Assembly (NCBI GenBank): GCA_016722505.1
Contig: JADKJH010000001.1
Span: 744,001-808,000, forward strand
Direction of reading: 5' to 3'
Origin: Holophagaceae bacterium
GTDB lineage: Bacteria; Acidobacteriota; Holophagae; Holophagales; Holophagaceae
DNA length: 64,000 nt
Numbering within the stretch: the first letter of the stretch is position 1; each line of letters starts with the position of its first letter. This document shows, piece by piece, positions 33,584 through 42,474 of the stretch. Made by a program: the position numbers and the translations under genes. The notes beneath the pieces were generated by a model. The model was not told the origin of the DNA and made no database searches. It saw nothing but the letters and a program-made list of their open reading frames with translations.

Positions 33584-35173
33584 TCAATTCGATTCCAACT
33601 CCGATAACCGCTCGTGGGCCTCGGTGCTTTCGGGATGGTGCATCAGGCATTCGCGCAGGAAACGCCGGGCGCCTTCGGGATCGTGAAGGGCGCCGCGGCT
33701 TTCCGCCAGATGGATCAGGGCCTCTTCGCAGGTCTGATCCAGGTGGAGCGCTTGCCGCCAATGATTTTCAGAGCGTTCCCATTCGCCCAGGTCTGCGCAA
33801 GCATGGCCGGCATCCAACACCAGATGTAGATCATCGGGATCCATCATGGCTGCCCTTTCTAAATCCATGCGCGAGGCCAGCGCATCGCCCTGATGGCCCA
33901 GCGCTAGGCCCTTGAGATGCCAAAAGGCCGCTCTTTTGCGGGGATCGGGACCCAGGCCTTCCAGGAAATCCAATAGGGCCGACCAGGCCCCGAGCCCCGC
34001 CAGGCAATCACCTTGCAGCATGAGCAGGGAAGGTTCTCCGGGGTGCTCATCCAACAGTTCTTTGCACCTTTGGAGCGCATTTTCGTAGTCCCCAAGCGCG
34101 ATCTGAAGTTCCAGATCCAGTGGCGGATGCATGGATCCCCGATGCTGAGCAGGGACGGTCCGCAAAAGATTCCAGGCGGCAAGCGCATCGCCATCAATCC
34201 AGTAGGCGAATTCCGCACGACGAACCTGCCACTCCCACTGCAACTCTGGATCATCATTGGATGACAGGGAGAGCTCAGCTCGATCCAGGCAATGACGGGC
34301 TTCCTCGTGCCTTCCAGAATCCATGGCCATCTGATGCCGTTCCATCCAAAGGCGGAAGGATTCAGGGAATCGAACCAGGCCTTTGTCCAACGCGGCCCAG
34401 GCGCCACTGTCATCTCCCAGCCGACGCAGGGCCCGCGCTTCCCCAGCCCAATGCCAGGGCTCCGTGCGGTCCCGGGAAGGTAGAGAACGAAGGACCACCA
34501 GAGCATCTGCGGCGCGGCCCTGCTGAAGGAGGTACGCGGAAGGCGCCGAACGGTCCCAAGGCAAGCGAGGGTCACCGTGCCGCTGCATCAGCAAGGCCAG
34601 AGCCTGCTCCGACAAGGCCTGCTCCCCACGGGTCAGGGCCGCGAGCATCAGGTCTTCCAACAGAAGCGGGTCTTCGGTAGCCAGCGGCAGGACCGCCCGG
34701 AAGCACTCCCAGGCTCGGGTAAGGTCGCCTTCCAGATTGCGCCGGAGGTACAGAATCCCCAAGCGATGGGGGATCTGCGGCACGGAAGGCCCAAGGCGGA
34801 GCAGCATGCGGCCATAGCGAAACCGCCAATCACCGATCTGCTTGGACAGAGGGCGGAAGAAAGGCTGAACCAGCAGACGCTTCCATAACGGCAGGCGGAC
34901 TAATTGCGCCTGAAGGAAATCCGACCAGGCTTGGTTCCGGAATCCCTGGGCAAAGTGCGCACGCCCCAGCAGCAGATAAATGCGATAGCCGATCTCACCG
35001 TTGGCAAACCGGGCGCCCCGTAACCGATCTGCGATTTCCGGAGCAGGAGTGCCGGAGTCCCAACTGATTTCAACCTTGCGGAAAATGCGGGGCGCGATCC
35101 AGTGGATATGAATCCAGCGGCCCGCAATCAGTAACGCAAGCAGCATCCAGAGCATGAAATCCACGTAATCCAT
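33584..35173 (-). CDS. Membrane-anchored TPR protein
   Basis: A 529-residue protein with one N-terminal membrane helix (FMLWMLLALLIAGRWI), followed by a long series of helical TPR-like repeats: WHWAGEARALRRLGDDSGAW, SLLMLQGDCLAGLGAWSALL, FWHLKGLALGHQGDALASRM and others. It is a probable scaffold without enzyme motifs, rich in Trp/Leu/Arg. It converges with the preceding TPR gene. The cold-shock gene's terminator lies 20 bases beyond its start. Confidence 0.72.
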   Translation of the reverse strand: MDYVDFMLWMLLALLIAGRWIHIHWIAPRIFRKVEISWDSGTPAPEIADRLRGARFANGEIGYRIYLLLGRAHFAQGFRNQAWSDFLQAQLVRLPLWKRLLVQPFFRPLSKQIGDWRFRYGRMLLRLGPSVPQIPHRLGILYLRRNLEGDLTRAWECFRAVLPLATEDPLLLEDLMLAALTRGEQALSEQALALLMQRHGDPRLPWDRSAPSAYLLQQGRAADALVVLRSLPSRDRTEPWHWAGEARALRRLGDDSGAWAALDKGLVRFPESFRLWMERHQMAMDSGRHEEARHCLDRAELSLSSNDDPELQWEWQVRRAEFAYWIDGDALAAWNLLRTVPAQHRGSMHPPLDLELQIALGDYENALQRCKELLDEHPGEPSLLMLQGDCLAGLGAWSALLDFLEGLGPDPRKRAAFWHLKGLALGHQGDALASRMDLERAAMMDPDDLHLVLDAGHACADLGEWERSENHWRQALHLDQTCEEALIHLAESRGALHDPEGARRFLRECLMHHPESTEAHERLSELESN

Positions 35174-35193
35174 GCCACCAGTATGCGGCCATG

Positions 35194-35218
35194 AAAAAGC
35201 CCCGGCTGGACCGGGGCT
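35194..35218 (-). terminator. Terminator of the cold-shock gene
   Basis: On the minus strand AGCCCCGG-TCCAG-CCGGGGCT forms a perfect 8-bp stem followed by TTTT, 20 bases past the stop. Confidence 0.8.
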
Positions 35219-35236
35219 CGGGATGGGTGTCCGAAT

Positions 35237-35440
35237 CTAGATTTTCGTCACGTTGGAGGCCTGGGGTCCCTTGGGGCCATCCACCACGTCGAAGCTCACA
35301 CGTTGATGCTCATCCAAGGTGCGGAAGCCTTGGGTCTGGATGGCGGTGTGATGGACAAAGAGATCGGTGCCGCCTCCATCAGGAGTGATGAAGCCGAAAC
35401 CCTTTTCGGCGTTGAACCACTTAACTGTGCCTTCAGCCAT
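35237..35440 (-). CDS. Cold-shock domain protein (CspA family)
   Basis: A 67-residue OB-fold RNA chaperone. KWFNAEKGFGFITPDGG contains RNP1 (KGFGFI), and DLFVHHTAI contains RNP2 (LFVHH). The length is typical of CspA. It has AAAGGAAAG before ATG 35440 and its own terminator. The upstream gap contains a GC-rich inverted repeat (GCCCCAGCGCCTGGGG), which could be part of a structured 5-prime leader. Confidence 0.95.
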   Translation of the reverse strand: MAEGTVKWFNAEKGFGFITPDGGGTDLFVHHTAIQTQGFRTLDEHQRVSFDVVDGPKGPQASNVTKI

Positions 35441-35641
35441 AAAACACTTTCCTTTAGGGGGCTTGCCCCAGCGCCTGGGGTGGATCGCCGGAATACCAAC
35501 CAGGCATTGGATTCCGGGGAACAGATCACCGTTCTTTCAAAGCTCCCGATGGAGCCCCTCCAGCTTTGGGGCAGGTGCCGAAAAGTTGGGTTGATGCAGG
35601 AAGGGTATCAGGGAGCGGGGATTCGTAAAATAAAATCCGTT

Positions 35642-35686
35642 TTGATCAATTTCCCTGCTGGATCTCTTTGGCGATCACAAGCCGCT
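35642..35686 (-). pseudogene. Relic of an acyl-CoA dehydrogenase 3-prime end
   Basis: Bases 35642-35686 match 35815-35859, the end of the acyl-CoA dehydrogenase gene, with two mismatches; 37 bases are identical. The minus-strand reading is RLVIAKEIQQGN and a stop. The differences are synonymous (AAC/AAT) or stop-for-stop (TAA/TGA), so the two sequences diverged while still coding. No further similarity is seen upstream of RLVIAK. Confidence 0.65.
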
Positions 35687-35733
35687 CAGACTGGGCTTGC
35701 GATCTTGGTGGTTTGAACCAACCAGCGGGGCCC

Positions 35734-35768
35734 CACTCGGGACAGGCCATCTAGGCCTGTCCCGAGTG
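35734..35768 (-). terminator. Long hairpin after the acyl-CoA dehydrogenase gene
   Basis: A perfect 15-bp stem (CACTCGGGACAGGCC with GGCCTGTCCCGAGTG) and a 5-base loop lie about 50 bases beyond the stop. No T-run follows on either strand, so it may be a terminator or an mRNA-stabilising hairpin. Confidence 0.5.
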
Positions 35769-35818
35769 ACCCGCATCCAGCGGCGATTGGAGCCAGTGAA
35801 AGAGACGGCCCCTGTTGA

Positions 35819-36964
35819 TTAGTTTCCCTGCTGGATCTCTTTGGCGATCACAAGCCGCTGGATCTGGTTGGTTCCCTCGTAGATCTGGAGCAGCTTGGCG
35901 TCGCGCATGCACTTTTCCACCAGGTAATCCTTGGAGTAGCCGTTGCCGCCGAGGATCTGCACGGCGTCGGTGGTGACTTCCATGGCGGTGTCGGTGGCAA
36001 AGGTCTTGGCGATGGCGCTCTGCTTGGAGTTCTTGATCTTGTTGTCGGTCATCCATGCGGCCTGCCAGGTGAGCAGGCGGCTGGCTTCGATCTTTTTGGC
36101 CATGTCGGCGAGCATGAAGCTGATGGCCTGGTTGGCGATGATGGGCTTGCCGAACTGGATGCGGGTCTTGGCATAGTCCAGCGCGATCTCGAAGGCCGCC
36201 CGTGCGACGCCGACGCCGCCCGCCGCCACGGCTGCGCGGGTCTGGTCGAGCGTCTTCATGGCGATGATGAAGCCCATGCCTTCCTTGCCAAGAATGTTTT
36301 CCGCTGGAACTTCAGCGTTCTCGTAGTGGAGATGGACCTGGTTCGAAGCGCGCTGGCCCATCTTGTCCATGGCCTTGCCAATACGCAGGCCAGGCGTGTC
36401 TTTGGGCACGATGATGCAGCTGGTGCCACGGGCGCCCTTATCAGGATTGGTGGAGGCGAACAGTGTGTAGAAGTCGGCGTGGCCGCCATTGGTGCAGTAG
36501 CATTTCGTGCCGTTGATGATGTACTTGTCGCCCTTCAATTCCGCCCGGCAAGTCATGCCGCCGGCGTCCGATCCAGCGTCGGGCTCGGAGAGCGAGAAAG
36601 CCGCGAAGATGGGCTGTTCCGTGAGCTTCGTGAGCCACTTTTTCTTCTGCTCGTCGCTGCCCGCGATGAGGATGGGCGTCATGGCAAGGCCATTGGCCAT
36701 GATGGACGTGTACAGCCCGCCGCAGCCCCAGGCCATTTCCTCGCACACAATGGCTTCCTCGATCTGGTTCTTTCCGGGGCCACCATATTCCTTGGGCACC
36801 AAGGCCTGAAGGTAGCCTTCATCCCACGCCTTGTTGTAGACCGGTGTCGCCCACTCGGCTGTGTCGTCGTAGTAACGCGCCACGGGCCGGATCACATTGA
36901 GCGCGAAATCATGCGCCTTCGCTTGAAGGGCCAGCAATTCAGGGCTAAGGGAGAAATCGAGCAC
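35819..36964 (-). CDS. Acyl-CoA dehydrogenase
   Basis: From GTG 36964 (GAGG upstream) the protein has 381 residues, the normal family length; the frame extends upstream without a domain. It oxidises acyl-CoA to enoyl-CoA with FAD and passes electrons to ETF. Motifs: FAAFSLSEPDAGSDAGGMTC (FAD-binding), INGTKCYCTNGGHAD, LDQTRAAVAAGGVGVARAA, VQILGGNGYSKDY and IYEGTNQIQRLVIAKEI, where the Glu of YEGT is the usual catalytic base. Its final codons are partly duplicated downstream at 35642-35686. It is divergent from the aminotransferase gene. Confidence 0.92.
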   Translation of the reverse strand: MLDFSLSPELLALQAKAHDFALNVIRPVARYYDDTAEWATPVYNKAWDEGYLQALVPKEYGGPGKNQIEEAIVCEEMAWGCGGLYTSIMANGLAMTPILIAGSDEQKKKWLTKLTEQPIFAAFSLSEPDAGSDAGGMTCRAELKGDKYIINGTKCYCTNGGHADFYTLFASTNPDKGARGTSCIIVPKDTPGLRIGKAMDKMGQRASNQVHLHYENAEVPAENILGKEGMGFIIAMKTLDQTRAAVAAGGVGVARAAFEIALDYAKTRIQFGKPIIANQAISFMLADMAKKIEASRLLTWQAAWMTDNKIKNSKQSAIAKTFATDTAMEVTTDAVQILGGNGYSKDYLVEKCMRDAKLLQIYEGTNQIQRLVIAKEIQQGN

Positions 36965-37242
36965 GGCCACCTCGGCAAAATAAGGGCCCCGGAAGTTCGG
37001 AGACAGAACGCCCAGTTTAGCCCAGGGCCACCGGACTTCCAGTGGCGCATCCCCTCTTACCCTGGGTAAACATGGTCCTGAAGGGGAGAATGTGATCCCC
37101 GTCATGGACCCCTGGGGTACCAAGCACTATCGAGGGTTATCAAGGACTATCAAGGCTTCGGATGGCTCGATGCCTTCGGTACAATGGCGGAGTGTGCCCC
37201 AGAAGGCCGCAGAGTCGTAGGTCGCCCCAAGGAGATGACACC

Positions 37243-38461
37243 ATGGAATCAAGCCTGATGATGCGCGTGTCGGCCCGCGCGAATCGTTTCCCCGACTCCC
37301 CCATCCGCAAGCTGGCGCCTCTCGCGGATGGCGCCATCGCGCGCGGAATCAAGGTCCACTCGCTGAACATCGGCCAGCCGGATGTCCCCACGCCGCGGCC
37401 ATTTCTAGACGCCCTCCACTCCTACGACCGCAGCGTCATCGCCTATGGCCGCTCCGAAGGCGAGCCTGCTTATCGCTTGGCCCTTGCCGATTACTATCGC
37501 GCAGCGGGCATCGAACTAGATGAGAGCGACCTGGTGGTGACCATCGGTGGCAGCGAGGCCCTGCTCTTCGCCATGCAGATCGTGGCGGAGCCCGGTGACG
37601 AAGTACTTTGCTTCGAGCCCTTCTACACGAACTACAACACCTTCGCGATGATGTCCGGCGTGACGCTTCACCCCATGCGGACCGAGGCAGCCAGCGGGTT
37701 CCACCTTCCAGATGACCAGGCCATCCTCTCGGCCATCACGCCCCGGACCAAGGCCATCCTGATCTGCTCACCCAATAATCCAACGGGCACGGTGCTGACC
37801 GAGTCCGAACTCCGGCGCCTCGTGCGGATCGCAAAAGAGCGCAACCTCTTCATCATTTCCGATGAGGTCTACCGCGAATTCGTGTACGAGGGGAACTCAC
37901 ACCAGCATCCTGCACATCGAAGGCATTGATGAGCACGCCATCCTGGTGGACAGCATTTCGAAACGCTACAGCGCATGCGGCGCCCGCATCGGCTGCCTCG
38001 CCACCCGCAACAAGGATGTCCGCGCCGCCGCAGTCCGGATGGCCCAGGGAAGGCTCTGCCCGCCGGTGGTGGAGCAGACCGCAGCATTGGCCATGACCAA
38101 GCTCGGCCCAAGCATTTTCAGCCCCATGCGCGATGAATACATGCGCCGGCGGGACATCACCTTCGAAGGACTCCAGCGCATTCCCGGCCTCATCTGCGAG
38201 AAGCCCAAAGGCGCTTTCTACATCATGGCTGAGTTGCCCATTCCGGACTGCGAAGCATTCGCCCGCTGGCTGTTGACGGATTTCTCTCATGAGGGCGAAA
38301 CCCTGATGGTGGCGCCAGGGCCGGGTTTCTACGTGCAGGATGAAACCCTTGGCATGCCCAAGGGCTTGAACCAGATCCGCCTGGCCTACGTGTTGGAAGT
38401 CCCGAAACTTCAGCGCGCCATGGACCTGCTGGCGCGGGCCGTGGATCAATACCAGGGTTAA
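37243..38461 (+). pseudogene. Class I/II PLP aminotransferase with a +1 frameshift
   Basis: Starting at ATG 37243 (AAGGAG upstream), the first frame encodes the N-terminal two thirds: LNIGQPDVPTPRPFLDAL, VTIGGSEALLFAMQIV, CSPNNPTGTVLTESELRRL and IISDEVYREFVYEG. It then runs into a stop at 37929. The second frame continues exactly where it should: THTSILHIEGIDEHAILVDS, then SKRYSACGARIG with the PLP lysine, and the C-terminal domain to 38461. The break is at GGGG (37890-37893); removing one G restores the sequence EGTHTSIL. Apart from this it is a full-length aspartate-aminotransferase-type enzyme of about 405 residues. It is upstream of, and overlaps the start region of, an SDR gene. Confidence 0.85.
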
Positions 38462-38472
38462 TGGAGAATGCC

Positions 38473-39249
38473 ATGAGTCCCATGCGTCCCGACCGTCCGA
38501 TCGTCCTTATCACCGGGGCTTCAAGTGGCATTGGAGAAGCCACCGCGCGCTTACTCGCAGCAAGCGGCTGCCACCTGGCCTTGGGTGCCCGGCGGGTCGG
38601 CTTGGTGCAGGAGCTAAGCAGCGAATTGAAGGCCGAGCATGGCATTCAAACCTTTGCGGGCTACCTGGATGTGCGCGATTCTGCGTCTGTCAAATCATTC
38701 GTGGATGATGCCGCGAAAGCGCTGGGCGGCCTTCATGTTGTGGTGGCCAACGCTGGGCTGGCCAAGCGCCTGGACCGCATCGAGGCCATCTCCGAAGAAA
38801 CCTGGCAATTGATGCTGCATACCAATGTCGAAGGTGTGATCCGCACCTTCCAGGCCGCGCTGCCGCACATCCGCACCTCGGGTTGGGGCCATCTGTTCAC
38901 GATCGGCTCCGTCGCGGGCCACAACGTCTACGAGAATGGCGGCGTGTACTGCGCCTCGAAACACGCGCTGCGGGCGCTGGTCCAGGCGCTGCGCATCGAG
39001 CTTTGTGGCGAACCCATCCGACTGACCACTGTGGATCCTGGCATGGTTGAAACGAATTTTTCCAAGGTGCGCTTGGAGGATGAGGCTAAGGCCAAAGCGG
39101 TCTACCAGGGCATGGAGCCCTTGGTGGCAGGGGATATCGCCGAATGCATCCGCTGGGCGCTGACTTTGCCGGATCACGTAAACATTGATGAAATAATCAT
39201 CGCGCCGCGGGACCAAGCCAGCGTATATAAGGTTCATAGAAAGTTGTAG
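38473..39249 (+). CDS. Short-chain dehydrogenase/reductase (YdfG-like)
   Basis: A protein of about 258 residues from ATG 38473 (GGAG six bases upstream); ATG 38461, which overlaps the previous stop, is an alternative. The NAD(P) motif is TGASSGIGEAT, the structural motif VVANAGLAKRLD and the catalytic Ser/Tyr/Lys set TIGSVAG and YCASKHALRAL. The C-terminal DIAECIRWALTLPDHVNIDE matches YdfG-type 3-hydroxy acid dehydrogenases. It is co-directional with and close to the aminotransferase gene, so the two may act on the same amino or keto acid. Confidence 0.88.
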   Translation: MSPMRPDRPIVLITGASSGIGEATARLLAASGCHLALGARRVGLVQELSSELKAEHGIQTFAGYLDVRDSASVKSFVDDAAKALGGLHVVVANAGLAKRLDRIEAISEETWQLMLHTNVEGVIRTFQAALPHIRTSGWGHLFTIGSVAGHNVYENGGVYCASKHALRALVQALRIELCGEPIRLTTVDPGMVETNFSKVRLEDEAKAKAVYQGMEPLVAGDIAECIRWALTLPDHVNIDEIIIAPRDQASVYKVHRKL

Positions 39250-39258
39250 AGGCTCCGT

Positions 39259-42200
39259 TTGGACGCTGCCCCCAGGCACCGTGGCATTCCATGGTTTCAC
39301 CAGCCGAGGCAGTGGATTTATGCTGTGTTTTTTTTCCTGTGCATAGCGATCCCAGCGATTCCTGCGATTCCTGCGATTCCTGCGATTCCACCGGCGGCCC
39401 AGGGCGTTTACCGCTTCAAGACCTACGGGCCGGAACAGGGCCTGACGAATCTCGCCACCACTTGCATGGCCCAGGATGATGAAGGCTACATCTGGGTAGG
39501 CACCGAAGGCGGCCTGTTCCGCTACGACGGCCAGCGGTTCAAAAATTTCGGCCTGGCGGAAGGGCTTACGGACCTGCTTGTGAATGATGTCCAACCACTG
39601 CCAGGCGGACTTTTTGTGTGGACGCAAAGCGGCCCCATGCGATTCGACGGGCATCGCTTCCAGCCCTGGGCCGTGAAAGATGGCGTGCCCAACAAGACAG
39701 GATTCGCCTGCCTGGCCCGCGATGGATCGGGCCAGGTGTGGATGGGCACCCTGACCGGCCTCTCCCTCAGCAAAGATGGAGGTCTGACCTTCCAGCCTGT
39801 GAAGGATTATCCTTCGGGCGGCGTGTCGGCCCTGTGGGTGGATCCGAAAAACGGGACCCTCTTCGCGGTGCATCGCCGGGGAAAGCCGGGCCAACGTGAA
39901 TTCAGCCTCGCCCGCCGCCTGGGCGCCTCTTGGTCGGTCATGGAATTCCCCCCAGAACTCCGGAAACAGCCGTTCAATTCCATCCGAGCGGATGGCGCAG
40001 GCCGCATCTGGATCAGGGGTGGCGCAAGCTTGGTCAGATTCGCCGCATGGGGGGCCAAACCGGAGGATCTTTCAACGCTGCTGCCGGGCAAACCTGTTTC
40101 ATCCGGGGATGGGTTGAGCCTGGATCATGAGGGCCGTGTATGGGCCGCCTCGGACAGCGGTCTGACATGCTTCGAGAAAGACCGCGTCTGGATGCTGGAT
40201 GAAGCCCATGGCCTGCCTTCGACGTGGGCTAATGCCACTCTCATTGATCGTGAAGGCTCCCTCTGGGTGGCTGCCGAAGGCCTTTACCGCCTTCAAGGCC
40301 GTTTTCTCTGGACTGCCTTCACACGCAAACAGGGCCTTCCGGTGGACGCCGTCTGGAACATCCATAGAAGCAGGGATGGGGAGCTTTGGGCCGCCACCCC
40401 CCGAGGCATGGCGCGCTTGGAAAATGGTGGCTGGGTGCTCGTGCCGGAGACCCGCGAACGAAGCCTCTATACCATCGCAGAAGATTCGTCAGGTGGGCTG
40501 TGGGCCGGTGGAGGCCCAGCCGGAAACAAGCCGAACACGATTTTGTACCGGGCTCCCGGTCTAAAGCGTTTCCAAGAGATCCCTCTTCAGTCGGTGAAGC
40601 GGAACACTGTGACCGCACTGGCGGCAGGTACAGACGGGACCATCTGGATCGGAACCCAAAACAGTGGCTTGCACCGGCTGCGAAAACCCGAGGGGAAGCC
40701 TGGAAGCGCACTTGTCTGCGAACTTGTGAACCTTCCCGGGGGCACAGCGGAAGCAGCCATCAATCACATCAGAGTGGACCATGAAGGCCTGGTCTGGGTC
40801 GCTGGCAACCAGGGGCTTTGCCTGTTTGATGGCCGTTCCTGGCAACGATTCGGCCCTTTCGAAGGGTTGAAGGATTCCAATCCCAGCGGCGTCGCAAGGG
40901 ATGCCAAGGGCAATCTCTGGGTGGCTTACTGGGCTGTCCATGGTCTTACACGGCTCAGTAAAGCGGGCAAGGACTGGCGGGTGGCGGGTCAGGTGCAGGA
41001 ACCCGCAGATCTTTTCCAGGACGATATTGTCTCCCTGGATTGCGATGCGAAGGGCGTGCTTTGGTTCGGCACCACTCAAGGCGTGAAACGCTGGAAGCCT
41101 ACGGATCTTGAAGGCGGCGCCTACGAGCGGTATGGGCGCAGCCAGGGCCTGCCCGGCGACGACTGCACGGCCAATGCGCTATTCATCGAGCCCAACGGCG
41201 ATGTCTGGGTCGGCCTGAGCAATGGCATCGCCCAGTTTCACGGTGCTTTCTACCATGGCCCTCCCCAGCCCCCCAAGGCCAAGCTCACTTTGATGAAAGA
41301 AGGCTCCGGCCGGGCGCTGCCGCTGGGAGGGGATCTCCGCATTCTCTATCGTTGGCGCAGCGTGGATTTTGCCTTCGCCTCCCCCAGTTTCCAGGATGAA
41401 TCGCATCTCAAGGCCCAATTCCGGCTTGCGGGGTTTGAGGATGAATGGCGCGGCACGACGGCTCGGGAGGCCCGCTACACCACGCTTCCGTTAGGCTCCT
41501 ACCGGTTTGAAGTGCGCTTTGGCGATGCCAATGGACAGTTCGGGGAGCCAGCCGTCCAGGCCTTTCAAATCCTTGCTCCCTGGTGGCAGAAACCCTGGTT
41601 CTTCTTGTTGGCAGGCTTGCTGGTGACGGGTCTGGTGTTCCTCATGATCCGGTGGCGAACAGCCCTGCTCCTGCGAAGGACCCAGGATCTGGAAGCCTTG
41701 GTCATGCAGCGGACCGCGGACCTGTTGAAATCCAATGAAGCGCTACATCAGGCCAATCTCGCGCTCGAGGAATCCAGCATGCTGGACACACTCACCGGCC
41801 TTCGGAACCGCCGATTCCTTGGCCTTCATATGCCCGATGAAGAAATCCGTGTGCTGCGGGTCTACCGCAACTTTCTCCAATCCGGGGAGACCGGCCTGCC
41901 CAAAGGGGAAGACTTGATCTTCCTGATGGTGGACTTGGATCATTTCAAATTCGTGAACGATACCCACGGCCACGCTGCCGGGGACCAGGTCCTCAAGGAA
42001 GCCGCCGCAGTATTGCTTAAAGCCTGCCGGGAAACCGACACCGTCGTCCGCTGGGGCGGTGAAGAATTCCTGGTGGTGGCCCGTCGCACAGACCGGGCGG
42101 CTGCCTCGAACATCGCTCACAAGATCCGCGAAACCATGGAATCCCACCGCTTCAATCTGGGCGGCGGCAAAATGCTTCAGCGCACGTGCAGCGTGGGATT

Positions 42201-42450
42201 CTCCGCCTTTCCCCTGCTGCCCGGGCATCCCGGCACCTTCCATTGGGAAGATGCCGTGGAAATGGCCGACCAGTGCCTCTATGCCGTTAAGCGCAGCGGC
42301 CGGAACGGCTGGGTGGGCGCCACTTGCGAAGCCGTGGACTTCGATATGGCCTGGGCGCCCCGCATGCTCACGGATCTGCCCGGTCTCGCCAAAGAAGGCA
42401 GGCTGGTGCTTTCCACGTCATTCGAGAACCCGGAGTCCCTGATCTGGTGA
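39259..42450 (+). CDS. Propeller/Y_Y_Y sensor diguanylate cyclase
   Basis: A 1063-residue membrane protein starting at TTG 39259 (AGAGG upstream; no early Met in frame). A signal sequence is followed by two sensor propellers made of Reg_prop repeats (GYIWVGTEGGLFRYDGQRFK, GQVWMGTLTGLSLSKDGGLT and many more). Then come a Y_Y_Y domain (FRLAGFEDEWRGTTAREARY), a membrane helix (FFLLAGLLVTGLVFLMI), a coiled coil and a GGDEF domain (LTGLRNRRFLG, DLDHFKFVNDTHGHAAGDQ, RWGGEEFLVVARRT). An inhibitory RxxD (RETD) lies five residues before GGEEF. It should make cyclic di-GMP on a periplasmic signal. The signal region contains a T8 run and a 9-bp tandem repeat. Confidence 0.9.
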   Translation: MDAAPRHRGIPWFHQPRQWIYAVFFFLCIAIPAIPAIPAIPAIPPAAQGVYRFKTYGPEQGLTNLATTCMAQDDEGYIWVGTEGGLFRYDGQRFKNFGLAEGLTDLLVNDVQPLPGGLFVWTQSGPMRFDGHRFQPWAVKDGVPNKTGFACLARDGSGQVWMGTLTGLSLSKDGGLTFQPVKDYPSGGVSALWVDPKNGTLFAVHRRGKPGQREFSLARRLGASWSVMEFPPELRKQPFNSIRADGAGRIWIRGGASLVRFAAWGAKPEDLSTLLPGKPVSSGDGLSLDHEGRVWAASDSGLTCFEKDRVWMLDEAHGLPSTWANATLIDREGSLWVAAEGLYRLQGRFLWTAFTRKQGLPVDAVWNIHRSRDGELWAATPRGMARLENGGWVLVPETRERSLYTIAEDSSGGLWAGGGPAGNKPNTILYRAPGLKRFQEIPLQSVKRNTVTALAAGTDGTIWIGTQNSGLHRLRKPEGKPGSALVCELVNLPGGTAEAAINHIRVDHEGLVWVAGNQGLCLFDGRSWQRFGPFEGLKDSNPSGVARDAKGNLWVAYWAVHGLTRLSKAGKDWRVAGQVQEPADLFQDDIVSLDCDAKGVLWFGTTQGVKRWKPTDLEGGAYERYGRSQGLPGDDCTANALFIEPNGDVWVGLSNGIAQFHGAFYHGPPQPPKAKLTLMKEGSGRALPLGGDLRILYRWRSVDFAFASPSFQDESHLKAQFRLAGFEDEWRGTTAREARYTTLPLGSYRFEVRFGDANGQFGEPAVQAFQILAPWWQKPWFFLLAGLLVTGLVFLMIRWRTALLLRRTQDLEALVMQRTADLLKSNEALHQANLALEESSMLDTLTGLRNRRFLGLHMPDEEIRVLRVYRNFLQSGETGLPKGEDLIFLMVDLDHFKFVNDTHGHAAGDQVLKEAAAVLLKACRETDTVVRWGGEEFLVVARRTDRAAASNIAHKIRETMESHRFNLGGGKMLQRTCSVGFSAFPLLPGHPGTFHWEDAVEMADQCLYAVKRSGRNGWVGATCEAVDFDMAWAPRMLTDLPGLAKEGRLVLSTSFENPESLIW
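39346..39390 (+). repeat. Five tandem copies of a 9-bp unit in the signal peptide
   Basis: The unit GCGATTCCT (first and last copies variant) repeats five times and encodes Ala-Ile-Pro repeats in the signal peptide of the propeller-GGDEF protein. A run of eight T lies at 39328-39335 just upstream. Confidence 0.85.
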
Positions 42451-42474
42451 GCCTCCCACAGGTTTGAGTCCAGG

